Below are positions 1 through 8,900 of a stretch of 9,725 nucleotides of DNA, piece by piece. How positions within the stretch are numbered: position 1 is the first letter of the stretch; every line of letters begins with the position of its first letter. The position numbers were made by a program, and so were the translations under genes. Source of the DNA: Streptomyces sp. NRRL WC-3549 (GTDB taxonomy: Bacteria > Actinomycetota > Actinomycetes > Streptomycetales > Streptomycetaceae); contig NZ_KL585423.1 of the NCBI RefSeq assembly GCF_000721935.1, positions 12,178 through 21,902 on the forward strand, given 5' to 3'. The notes beneath the pieces were generated by a model. That model had not been told where the DNA came from. It saw only the letters and a program-made list of their open reading frames with translations, and searched no databases.

Positions 1-630
1 GCGGGTCCGCGCGTCCCGCGCGGCCGTGTCCAGCCGTGCGATCTCGGCCCGCGCCTCGTCGATCCGCCGCCGGACGGCGGTGCGTTCCGCGCCCATGGTC
101 TCGGCCGCCCGGACGGCCGCCGTGCGGGCGCGGACGGCTCCCCCGTGTGCGGTGGTGGCAGTGCCCACGGCAGGACCGGCGCCCTCCAGGGCCCGCAGCG
201 CACCCGGCAGCCGCCGCGCCAGCACTTCCTCCCGGTGGCGTTCCGCCGCCTCGGCCCGCACCGCGTGGAGGTAGGTGCCGATGGCGTCCTGTACGTCCCG
301 CCAGGCGCCCCGGGTGGCCGCGGTCGCGTCGGCGAGGGAGCCGTCGGCTTCGAACGGCCAGTACCGCAGCCCCTCGTCGGTGCGTACCACCAGCTCGACC
401 GGTTTCCCGGTCAGCTCGGCCGTACGGGACCCGACGAACAGCGCACGGGCCAGCCGTGTCCCGTCCGGGTCGGGTCCGAGCGCGAGCCACATCTCCGCCG
501 ACGCGTCCCGCTCGTCGATGCCGTCCGCCAGCACCGCCGGAAGGTCGGTGACCGGATGCCGCGCCCAGTCCCGCAGGTCGTCCGCTTCCAGGTCGGCGAG
601 CATCGCGGGCAGGTCGTAGAGCCGGGGGCC
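1..630 (-). other. Helical C-terminal region in window, probable coiled coil
   Basis: Residues about 3023-3232. A short helical domain (LYDLPAMLADLEADDLRDWA) is followed by a segment with TAELTGKPVELVVRTDEGL and YWPFEADG. From about 321 down to 1 comes a long, Ala/Arg/Glu-rich helix (EAAERHREEVLARRLPGAL, then GAERTAVRRRIDEARAEIAR). Heptad-like spacing suggests a coiled coil, broken by a Gly-rich turn near 195-145. The protein continues beyond position 1. Confidence 0.5.
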
Positions 631-3600
631 GGGACGCGGCGGGGTGACACCGAAGCCGAGCACGTCGCGTTCCCACAGCCGGGTGGTGGAGCTGCCGGTG
701 ACGTAGCGGACGCCCGTGGGACCGTTGACCTCGACGACGGTGTCGACCAGCGTCTCGTAGCTGCGCGTACCGTGCCGGTCCGCGGGCGCGCTGGTGGTAC
801 CGATCCGCAGGCGGGAGAACGACGTGGCGGACACGTTGCCGCCGGTGGTGGCGGCGTGCGGCTGCTGCGCGGCCAGGGGGAAGGTCAGTCCCAGCAGCTG
901 GAAGTTGCTGTCCCTCAGGCTGTACGTGCCCTGCTGGTTCAGGACGAGGGAACCCGCGGCCGAGGAGGACGTCGCGGAGGTGCGGACCTGCCTGCGCACC
1001 CGGTCCACGGCGACGTCGCCCGTCTCCGTGACCGGCCGCGGGCGGTGCAGGGAGATCCGCAGGGACGGGGCGGAGTCGGGCCGCTGGGCCGGCCAGCTCC
1101 CGGGCATCGTGGTGGTCAGGCCCGGATCGACCTCGCGCAGCGCCTGCGCGAGTTGCGGCGTCGCGTTGGAGTCGTACACCGGTGTCGGGCCGGTCGGCTC
1201 CAGGCGTGCGCCGTCCGGGAAGGGCAGGGTGCCCCGGGCCGCGGCGTCGCGCGGTGACAGCAGCAGTGGATCGGCCGTGAGCAGGGCGGGGGGCCGGGGC
1301 CCCGCGTGCGGCCGCGGCGGGACGGCCTCGGAGCCGATGAACCGCAGGGCCGTGGCGGCCGGTACGGAGATCCGGCTGACCGGCCGGCCCCGCAGCAGAC
1401 GCCCCGCCCAGGTGCGCACGCGCTGCGCCATGTCCCCTTCGAGGCCGGACAGGTTCAGCAGCCCGTTCTGGAAGACCGCGCCGGGGATGTTCGGCGGCCA
1501 CTGCCACACCGCCTGGGAGCGGGCCGACGCGGTGTAGCCGTAGTCCATGTCGAAGTCGGCGGCGCTTCCCGAGCGCGTCCAGAAGCGGTCCTCCGTCGCC
1601 ACCTCGGACCGCGTGGTACGGGAGCGGGTGGCGGCCAGCGCGACGGACGGGCCTTCGCGGTCCGTGCGTCCGCCGCCGCTGGTGCGCGGGTAGCGGGAGA
1701 CGAGATTGGCCGTTGCCTGGCGGGTCGTGGTGACGCCCGAGGACGTCACCCTTCCCTGCGGGATGTGCGCGTCGACCTGCTCCATGGCGGTTCCCTCGTC
1801 GGCCGGACGACCGCGTACGCCGCGCAGGGCGGGCGTCTGCATCATCGGCTCGGCGCTCAGGGTCACCTCGACCAGTCGCGCCCCGCCGTACGAGACGTGG
1901 ACGAAGTGGAAGCGCAGGGGGCCGCCGGGGCCGCGCCGGGGCAGGGCCCGCAGCGCGGCGGGCTCGGTGGCGCGGGTGATCTCGGTGGCCACACCGGGCA
2001 CGTAGGAGGCGTGGCCGGGCTGGGTGACGCCCGGCGCCTCGGCCTCCACCAGGGCGGTGAGTTCCCGGCGCAACCGGTCCCGGCGTTCCCTGCGGTTCGT
2101 CGTGTCGTCGAGCTGCGTGACCGTCAGGACGCTCGCCTTGCCGAGTTGGCGGGTCCGGACGAACCGGCCGGGAAGGGGGACGTCGGGCCGGGGCTGTGTC
2201 AGGGCGGGGACGCCCGGCATGCCCTGGAACCACGCGGCCAGGCGGGCCAGGGACTGGGCGGGGGCCAGGTACGTCACGGCGCGGGGCAGGTCGACGGCGA
2301 CCGTGACCGGGGCGTAGGTGCCCAGGCCGACGGTGTTCCCGGCCACGTTGCGCACCCCCCGCCTGACGGTCACCAGGAGCGTCAGGTCGTTGCCGATCCA
2401 CAGCTTGCCGCCCGAATGCTCCGTGGCGTGCGTGGCCTTCGTCGCGGAGGTCACCGTGCTGATGTCGTCGGTGCGGCGGGACTGGGAGTACCGGCCGCCC
2501 GGGTTGGCCTGGTGGACCAGGAGGTCGGGTGGGGTGGGAGCCGCCTGCAACGCCGTGATCTGGAGGTTTCCCTGGTGGGTGACGCCGACGCCGCGTTGCC
2601 GGCCCGCTGTCTCCCCGGCGAGGACGTCCTGCTCCGAGTAGAGCGACTCGGAGCCCAGGTTGCGGGGGTTGGTCAGGTAGCCGCTTATCTCCAGCATCAT
2701 GACCTGGTCCGCCGCCATGCCCGGCAGCGTCAGCCCCTCCACCACGTAGGTCCCGCCCAGGATCTGGGCCGCCCGGGAGATGAGCTGGGCGGGGCGGACG
2801 GCGTCGTGCCGGGCCTCGGTCGCGAGGGTGCCCTGGTCGTTGAGGGACGCGCCCGCCACGGCGACCGACGTCCACTTGTAGGTGGCCGCCACTCCGTCCG
2901 CGGATGTCCTGGCCGCCCAGGTCACCGGTGTCGCGGCCCAGTTGACGGCCGAGCCGACCCGGTTGACCGCGCCGCTCAGGCCCGCGGGCAGCGACTCCTT
3001 CACCACGGACCCCCGCCTGGTGGTCTCCGTCGCCAGCCCGGTCAGCGTCTGGGAGGCGCGCCGTACCGCCCGGCCCACCGGTCCCTGTTCCGGGTGGCCC
3101 GGGTAGGTCCCGGCGACGATCCGCCCCAGTGCCTCCATCAGCGCGGCCGTACCGCGGAAGGTGTCCACGAGCGCCCCTTCGGGCAGCCTGGTCAGGCCCG
3201 GCAGCGGATCCCCCAGGGCGTCGACCAGGTCCAGGCGCCGCTGGTCGTCCGCCGGCCCGCCGTCGGTGACCGGTTCCCGGATCACGTGTCCCGGCCGGGG
3301 CCGTACGGGCGCGGTGGCGGCGACGGGCGCGTGGGTCCGGTAGTGCGGCACCAGTACGGAGACGTCGCCGGGCACGGTGTGCGGCAGGGCGCCCGGGGCC
3401 GCCAACCGCGTCCCGTCCGCCGGGTCCACGTCCCCGTCGGCGTCCGCACCCAGGCCGTCGGCGAAGTGGACGCGCGGGACGTCGCCGGGGCCCTCGTACA
3501 GGTCCAGGCCGAGCCTGGCGGGCACCTCGAAGAGTTCGCTGCCGTTCTGGGTCGTCATGGTGAACTGGTCGTAGCCGACCGAGTCACCGGTGTTCCCGGC

Positions 3601-3963
3601 GTCCGTGAGCTGCCGGGTGACCAGGTAGTCCGGGGCCGTGTTCAGTCCCCAGGCGCCGTCCGCGAAGGGGGCGTTGAAACCGCCGCCGCCGCCCGCGGAT
3701 CCGCTCAGGGCCGTGCCCCACCGCCGCCCGCCACCGGCCTCGTACGAGCTGAAGCCGACCTGGAGGATGTCGGGCAGCCTGCGGGTGTGGACCGCGGGCC
3801 GCGCGGTGTCCCGCGCGACGGAGAACCGCAGCTGCACCCGGCGGGTGCCCGAGACCGCGTTCGGCCGGTCGAACCAGACCGGCTCCCCGCCGTCCACGCC
3901 GTCCGACGCCGACGCGGCGAGACCGAACGTCGAACGCATCTGCCGCAGCCGCCGCAGGTCTCC
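1..3963 (-). CDS. Giant protein, C-terminal part in window: beta-rich modules and coiled-coil end (partial)
   Basis: This part encodes residues 1912-3232, beginning GDLRRLRQMRSTFGL and open to position 1 without a stop, so the C-terminus lies outside. The first possible start codon in this frame after the scar is the ATG at 3936-3934, but that would be an artefactual start created by the frame break. Four beta-rich modules can be picked out (about 3843-3334, 2736-2263, 1923-1489 and 1077-649). They are separated by helical linkers, one rich in small residues with Trp (3243-2749). The part ends in a helical, charge-rich stretch (321-1). It contains six lysines and no cysteine in 1,321 codons, and many Ser, Thr, Gly and Arg. 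I recognise no catalytic motif. A structural, translocation or binding role is plausible from the beta-rich character, but that is inference. Confidence 0.85.
649..1077 (-). other. Beta-rich module 6
   Basis: Residues about 2874-3016. Entry strand SLRISLHRPRPV, then VRTSATSSSAAGSLVLNQQG, NFQLLGLTFPLA, GNVSATSFSRLRIG, YETLVDTVVEVNG, GVRYVTGSSTTRLWERD. It is preceded by a helix ending in a Pro/Trp turn (VDPGLTTTMPGSW). It is the last module visible before the helical end of the window. Confidence 0.4.
1078..1488 (-). other. Pro-rich linker and helix between modules 5 and 6
   Basis: Residues about 2737-2873. The stretch begins with PPNIPGAVFQNGLLNLSGLE and a short helix (MAQRVRTWAGRLLRG), followed by a Pro-rich stretch (PPRPHAGPRPPALL) and a helix (PQLAQALREVDPGL). 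No functional motif is seen; it links two beta-rich modules. Confidence 0.4.
1489..1923 (-). other. Beta-rich module 5
   Basis: Residues about 2592-2736. Strands PLRFHFVHVSYGG, ARLVEVTLSAEP, GRVTSSGVTTTRQATANLV, SVALAATRSRTTRSEVAT, FWTRSGS and DYGYTASARSQAVWQW. It is preceded by a strongly charged helix (NRRERRDRLRRELTALVEAE). The plan is similar to the other modules, but no family is recognised. Confidence 0.4.
2263..2736 (-). other. Beta-rich module 4
   Basis: Residues about 2321-2478. Strands DQVMMLEISGYL, QRGVGVTHQGNLQITAL, DLLVHQANPGG, a long Ser/Thr run (TDDISTVTSATKATHATE), KLWIGNDLTLLVTVRRG and APVTVAVDLPRAV. The 'GVGVTHQG' element resembles 'VGFSSYEAGG' of module 3 in position and pattern. 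A helix with AQSLARLAAWFQGMPG follows. Confidence 0.4.
2749..3243 (-). other. Helical, small-residue-rich linker
   Basis: Residues about 2152-2316. Repeated helical stretches with Ala, Gly, Ser, Val and Trp occur, such as LSGAVNRVGSAVNWAATPV and KWTSVAVAGASLND. The last two are moderately hydrophobic and amphipathic, but too polar for confident membrane segments. It separates beta-rich modules 3 and 4. Confidence 0.4.
3334..3843 (-). other. Beta-rich module 3 with poly-Gly loop
   Basis: Residues about 1952-2121. The entry strand is TRRVQLRFSVARD, then ILQVGFSSYEAGG, a run of Gly (SGSAGGGGGF), YLVTRQLTD, SVGYDQFTMTTQNG, SELFEVPARLGLDLYEG and a closing VSVLVPHYRT. An Asp-rich stretch (GADADGDVDPADG) precedes the last strand and could be a metal-binding or simply flexible loop. 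No catalytic motif is recognised. Confidence 0.4.
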
Positions 3964-3974
3964 ATAAGAGACAG
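3964..3974 (+). other. Truncated Nextera mosaic-end remnant (11 bases)
   Basis: The plus strand reads ATAAGAGACAG, the last 11 bases of the Tn5 mosaic end, in the same orientation as the longer copy at 5569. Omitting exactly these 11 bases joins EGFL to GDLRRLRQ and restores the frame. On its own an 11-base match would be weak, but the frame break at this exact place and the second copy in the same gene make it convincing. Confidence 0.85.
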
Positions 3975-5569
3975 CAGGAACCCCTCCTGGCGCAGCCACG
4001 CCTCCGCCCGGGTGAACAGGGCGTCCGCCCCGTCGATCTTGAGGGGGGTCTCGGTGTATCCGATGCTCTCCAGGTTCTCCAGGTGCTCGGGGAGTTCGCG
4101 CACCTCGTCCGGGCCGGGCGGGTGTCCCGCCATCGCCGCCCGCCGGGCGATGCGCAGCCGAAGACCGTCCTCCCACGGCCCGAACGTGCTGCTGGACCGA
4201 CCGCCGCCGGCCCGGTGCAGCGTCACGGTGTAGGTGACCCGGCCCGAGGTGAGCAGGTGACTGGTCTTGGTACGGAGGCCGTACATCAGGGTCGCGCTGC
4301 TGACGCTGTTCAGCTGGTCGTTCACCTGCCAGTTGAGGCCGGCCTTGCCCATGACGTTGCCGCCGAACGACGCCGCGGCACGCGGGTGTCCCTCCGCGTG
4401 GTCGGTGGTGAACGACGGCCCGCCCGAGCCCTCGATCCCCAGCCCGCTGGTCAGTTTCGCCGACCGGTCCACGTTGGAGGTGTGGGAGAACCAGGTCTCC
4501 AGGGTGGACTTGCCGTCGGCGCTCTTGCGCATCGGCCGCCCCGGTTCGATCACCGCGGTGAGCTCGACCATGCCGACCGCGTTGCCGTCCTCGTCCAGCA
4601 GCGTCGGCGAGAACACCCCGCCGGCGCGCTGGAGGTGCGGGGTGCCCTGCAGCATCCGCTGGGACAGGAAGTTCTCCAGTGCCTTCTCGGAGTCCCGGTC
4701 GAGGCCTCGCAGGGAGCCGAAGTTCTGGTCCTGGAGGACTTCGGTCAGCAGCCGGCGCGGTTCGGCGACGCTGTCGCCGCCCCACAGCGGCAGGTCGTCC
4801 ACGTCTCCGGGCTCCGGGAGATCGGTGGAGTCGGCGGTGTCGAAGGCGAGGTGCTCATGGAACCAGATGGTGAGGGTGCCGTGCGACTGCTCGGGCAGCC
4901 AGGGGCCGGCCGGATCCTCGCGGGAGGTGTCGACCTTGATCTGCCACAGCCCGTCGACGTCCATCGGGTGCGCGGGTTCCTCGGCCTGCTGTTTGCTGGT
5001 GACCTGGAACGTCTCGCCGACGGTGAGGGACTGGGCCAGCTGGTTGTGCGTCGCGGACACGTTGACGGTGACGTCGCCCCAGCGCAGCGCGCCGGTGCGG
5101 TCGTGCGGGAAGATCGCGCTCCACGGGAGTGAGGCGGTGCGGACGTTGCCCGACGCCTCCCCGTGCGAGGTCCCCTGCCCGCCCGCGGCGCGCAGCTCCA
5201 CCTGCATGTCGGGCAGCGTCACCGGACGCTCGCCGGTGGTCCGGCCGTACCGCTGGGACTTCGCGGGATCGGCGTAGGCGAGCCGGACGTCCACCGGCCG
5301 TTCGCGGCCACCGTGCCGGAGGGTGATCCGGTGTCCCTGCCGGCTGCGCAGGTACGGCCGGTTCAGCTCGACCTCCTCGGCGCTCAGCACGTCGCGGAGC
5401 CGGGCCCGCAGTGCCTGTCCCTCGGCGTCGGCGGGGTCTGCTCCCAGCGCACGGATGATCTGCCGGTGCAGCCCCTCCAGGACGGAGTCGGGGGTCGGCT
5501 CGTGGATGACGAGACCGATGTGCCCGTCGTGCTGGGTGCCGTGGGTCCGCAGGTAATCCGACAGCTCGG
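3975..5569 (-). CDS. Giant protein, middle part: helical linker and two beta-rich modules (between two adapter scars)
   Basis: This part encodes residues 1380-1911 of the reconstructed protein, beginning near ELSDYLRTHG and ending near AWLRQEGFL. A helical stretch (about 1381-1445) leads into a beta-rich module with alternating hydrophobic strands (about 5300-4920). A second helical stretch around 4760-4660 (RRLLTEVLQD...EKALENFLSQRML) leads into another beta-rich module (about 4577-4209) and then a helical tail. I recognise no enzymatic motif. As deposited, the literal ORF starts far upstream in the wrong frame (6902) and continues past 3964 in the wrong frame to a stop at 3705; only 3975-5569 is the genuine frame. 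Lysine is clearly more common here (10 in 531 codons) than in the flanking parts, so a wrongly joined contig cannot be excluded. Otherwise it reads as part of the same gene. Confidence 0.75.
4209..4577 (-). other. Beta-rich module 2
   Basis: Residues about 1711-1833. Strands VGMVELTAVIEPG, STLETWFSHTS, SAKLTSGLGIEG, KAGLNWQVNDQ, SSATLMYGLRT and GRVTYTVTLHR alternate hydrophobic and polar residues. A preceding helical stretch contains the EKALENFLSQRML segment. Sequence identity to the other modules is low; the relation is by layout. Confidence 0.4.
4920..5300 (-). other. Beta-rich module 1
   Basis: Residues about 1470-1596. A basic strand (RERPVDVRLAYAD) is followed by strands MQVELRAAGG, WGDVTVNVSATHNQL, TVGETFQVTSKQ and LWQIKVDTS. 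It is preceded by a helix (LRARLRDVLSAEEV). It has the general plan shared with the later modules: helix, basic entry strand, long Ser/Thr/Gly hairpins, closing strand. No known fold is assigned. Confidence 0.4.
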
Positions 5570-5586
5570 ATGTGTATAAGAGACAG
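5569..5586 (+). other. Tn5/Nextera mosaic-end adapter remnant (18 of 19 bases)
   Basis: The plus strand reads GATGTGTATAAGAGACAG, which is the 19-base Tn5 mosaic end used in Nextera adapters minus its first A. Its AT-rich base use stands out in this GC-rich gene. The genomic sequence resumes directly after GACAG at 5587, as expected at a tagmentation site. Omitting 17 bases (5570-5586) joins HVLYP to ELSDYLRTHG in frame. No 9-base target duplication flanks it. It is an artefact rather than a biological element. Confidence 0.95.
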
Positions 5587-5587
5587 G

Positions 5588-5947
5588 GTACAGCACGTGC
5601 TCCAGGGCGTTCGCGGTGAGGGAGCGGTCCCAGCCCCGCGTCTGGGCGTAGGCGCCCACGATCTGCTCCAGCGACCGCCACGTCAGCGGCCCGGTGTCCG
5701 GGTTCTGCGGGGTGTCGGTCCGCAGCCGTTCCAGCGCGCCGAAGCCGCGGAGCAGGTTGTGGTACTCCGCGACCCGGCCGGGGGCGGTGTCGATGTCGAC
5801 ACCGTGGGTCTCCCGCAGCGCCCGCACCCACCGCAGCGCACGGGCCGTCCTGTCCACCGCGTGCGCGGGCAGACCCGCCAGGTCGGCGACGGTGGCGAGG
5901 GTGCCGGTGCCGGGCTCGGGGCGGAACTCCCGGTACCGGAACACGGG
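5588..5947 (-). other. Helical linker after the Cys module
   Basis: Residues about 1260-1379. Helices such as ARALRWVRALRETHGVD, VAEYHNLLRGFGALERLR and the LEQIVGAYAQTRG segment connect the Cys module to the beta-rich body. No catalytic motif is seen. The region ends abruptly at HVLYP, where the adapter piece interrupts the frame. Confidence 0.5.
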
Positions 5948-8900
5948 CCGGTCCGGATCGTCGAACTTGATCAACCGCGGTGGCCAGTCGCCCTCCGCCG
6001 CGCTCCAGCCCTGCGTCGCCTCCGCGGTGAACACCGTGCGGTCGGACATGTTCGCGGCCCACTGGGCCGGTGGCGGGGAATCCAGCCGGTCCTTCCCCGT
6101 CCGTACCTGGCCGAGTTCGCACCACAGCGCCCAGACCGGCTTGTCCGGTCGCATCCGCTGAAGGCTCTTGCGGCGGGCGAGGAGCCTGCCGAACTCCTTG
6201 TCGCCCAGCAGGTGGCCGCGGCCCGTGCTCCGCACCGGGACGGTCTTCATGCCGGTACGGCCGTGCCCCGCGAAGATGTAGGAGTCCGTCAAGGGCCGTG
6301 GCAGCGGGCGCAGTCCGCTCTCCCGGTCCGTGTCGACCCCCGGCAGCCCCTCGTACAGGTCGGTGTAGTACCGCACCGCGGATATCTGGCGCAGGCCCTG
6401 CTCCCGCATGGCCGTGTCCATCGCGTTCAGGAAGACCCGCCCGGTCAGCTCCTGTCCGTCGACGGTCGTCAGGGCGTACGACTCCAGGTCGGTGTCGAGG
6501 ACCCTCCTCCCGTCGGCCAGCGTCACGGAGGCGCCGGGGTCGTCCGGCACCAGTCCGGGATCGGCGGGGAGCCACGTCCCCAGGGGGACCTTCCCCGGGT
6601 CGGTGTTCTCCAGGGCGACGTACCGCGAGCCGTCGCCGTCGGGCACGGGCTGCAACCGGAAGGTGCCGTCGGTGTACCACACCCGCCCGGCGATCCGGTC
6701 CGCCAGCAGCCGCGCCGGAGACTCGCCGGCCGCCTCCACCAGCAGCACCACCGGGACACCCGCGGGCCGGTGCGGATCGTGCGCCACCAGCTCGATGAAC
6801 TCCTGCTCGTCCACCTCCACCGGGTTCCCCCCGCCGTCGTGCACGACGATCAGGTCCGAGGGGCCCCGCTGCGCCACCACCGCGTGGACCGGGCCGCCCC
6901 ACGGCGCCGTCGCCTGCACGATCGTGCCCCGCTCGTCCTGGGCGCCCGTCCTGTCCAGCAGCAGGCGCAGCCCTTGGCGGCCCGTCAGGTTGCGTACGTG
7001 GGAGCGCCCGTCGGGACCGGCCGGCTCCGTGGGCGCCGCCAGCGCTCCCGACCGTTCCAGCTGGTAGGCGGCGACGGCCGCCAGGCTCCGGGCCCGGTGC
7101 CTGCGCGCCGCGCTGCCCGCGACCGACAGGGCCTGGAAGACGTGGTCCGGGGTCACCGGGGCCGAAGCGGTGAGGTGGAGTACCTGCCGTGTCATACCCG
7201 GCAGGTCGATCGGCCCCGCGCCGAAGCGCCGGTCACCCCGGCGCGCCGCGTCCAGGACCGCGAGCGAGTTCACCGTCTGCGGGAAGGCGGGGTTGTCGAC
7301 GGCCTCCGGTCCGAACACCTGCGTGAGGGCAGCCGACAGCTCGTTCCACCTGGCGGACGCCGTACCGCCCGGGTCCGGCGGCGGGGCCGGCGTGGCCGCG
7401 CCGCCACCGGCCGTCCGGACCGCCTCGGCCGGACGGGCCGGAGGCGCGGAGACGGGAGCCGGGCCGTGGGGCTGCGGCACGTGCACGCCCTCCGCCCGGT
7501 CCCACAGCGCCCGGAAGCCCTCGTAGACCTCGTTCTGCTCCCGCGTGGCCACCACCGGGTTGACCGGTGCCTGGTCCGGGGCCTCTCCGTACAGCCGGCG
7601 CATCAGCGGGAACAGCGCCGGGTAGTGCCTGCGGACCCAGTCGGGTCCGCCGTTCTGGCGCCTGTGCCCGGTGTAGGCGTCCGTCCCGTGGTTCGCCCGG
7701 AAGTAGACGTTGGTCAGCTGGGCGAAGAACTCCAGCTCGTCCCGGCTCGAGTAGTTGGCCCCCGTGCGGCGCCCCTCGCCGTCCGTGCCGTGGAGCCACC
7801 CGTCGGGCCACAGCGCCCCGTACTCGTCGCCGGTCTCCTGGAACACGTCGTGGACGAGCCGCTGCTGCTCCTCGTCCAGCCCGTACTGGTGGATCGTGTG
7901 GGCGAACTCGTGGAGGGTCGTGGAGTACCCGTCCGGGTAGGCCGGCGACGCGCCCGGGACGGTGGTGGTCTCGCCGAGGAGGTTCTCCTCCGTCACACCC
8001 GCGGTACGCCGGCCGACGCCCCGCACCCGGTCCCACGGCCGGCCGTCCCGCAGGGTCCGTCCGGCCAGGTCGCGGAACGGGTCGAGCGAGGTCATCGCCT
8101 CGCTCCTCGGGACCACGACCACGCGCGCCCCGTCCCCGAGCAGCTTCGCCGTGACGTCCGGATCGCGCAGCATGCGCGCGATCTGTCTGCGTACCTCCTG
8201 ACGCGCGGAGACGGGCTGGTCCACCCCGCTCGGCACGTGCACCATCAGCTGCGCCGCAGTCTCCGCGAAGTCCGCGGCGGTCAGGGTGGTCCGCAACGCG
8301 TCCACCAGGGCCGGGTCCGAGGCCAGCCGCTCCCGCTCGCCGGGCGGCAGTTCGGCCAGCGCCTGGTCCCGGTCCTCCTTCGACAGGTCCGCCAGCCGTG
8401 ACGCCAGACGCCGGACCGGGTCGAGGGCCACGGCGTCGGAGGCGCGCACGGTGTCGGCGAGGGTGACGCGTTCGTCGTTCAGCCACCGCACATCGGCCTG
8501 CACCGCCCCGAGCCCCAGCCAGGTCCGCTCGAGTTCCGACCGGGCCGCGGGGTTCCGCGCCGCCCCGTCCAGGAGTTCGCCGAGGCGGACGGTCAGGTCG
8601 GGGGCGGCGCCGGGCGGCCGCCCGGCGCGGTAGGCGTCACCCCGCAGGGCCTCCAGCGCGGCGACCGGCAGCGCGTCGTCGGCCGGAGCGTACGACAGCC
8701 CCCACAGCAGGTCGAAGAGGTCCCGCGCGCTCTGCTGCGCGTCGGTGGCCAGGGCCAGCGTGTACGCGGTGTCCGCCAGCGCCCTGGTGGCGTCGGGGAC
8801 CAGGAAGCCGCCGGTCACGGTGGTGTGGGCGGCGTCGGTGGAGACGTGGGGGTCGGTCCCGACGACGATCTCCGCGCCGTGCACCACGCCGGACAGTGTG

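Noticed and set aside
411..650. Small minus-strand open frame of 79 codons
   Set aside because: It overlaps the genuine minus-strand frame in another phase and has the composition of a shadow.
3705..3963. Continuation of the middle frame past the scar to a stop at 3705 (METCGGCGRC...)
   Set aside because: After the adapter piece this frame becomes Arg/Ser/Cys-rich nonsense, while another frame continues with normal beta-rich protein sequence. The apparent extra cysteines are artefacts.
1306..4233. Plus-strand open frame of 975 codons
   Set aside because: It is the antisense shadow of the real minus-strand gene in GC-rich DNA. The protein is Arg/Gly/Ala-rich without motifs, and it runs across the 11-base adapter scar.
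5384..5569. Tail of the first minus-strand frame beyond the scar, to a stop at 5384
   Set aside because: It is out of frame with the real coding sequence and of random composition.
5569..5586. Biological Tn5-family insertion or programmed frameshift
   Set aside because: There is no transposase, no paired inverted end and no 9-base target duplication. The sequence is the engineered mosaic end used in library preparation, found twice with different truncation.
5570..8401. Long plus-strand open frame beginning MCIRDR
   Set aside because: Its start codon is inside the adapter remnant, its translation is low-complexity Arg/Gly/Pro/Val, and it lies antisense to the lethal factor-like and Cys modules. 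MCIRDR is a known signature of translated Nextera sequence.
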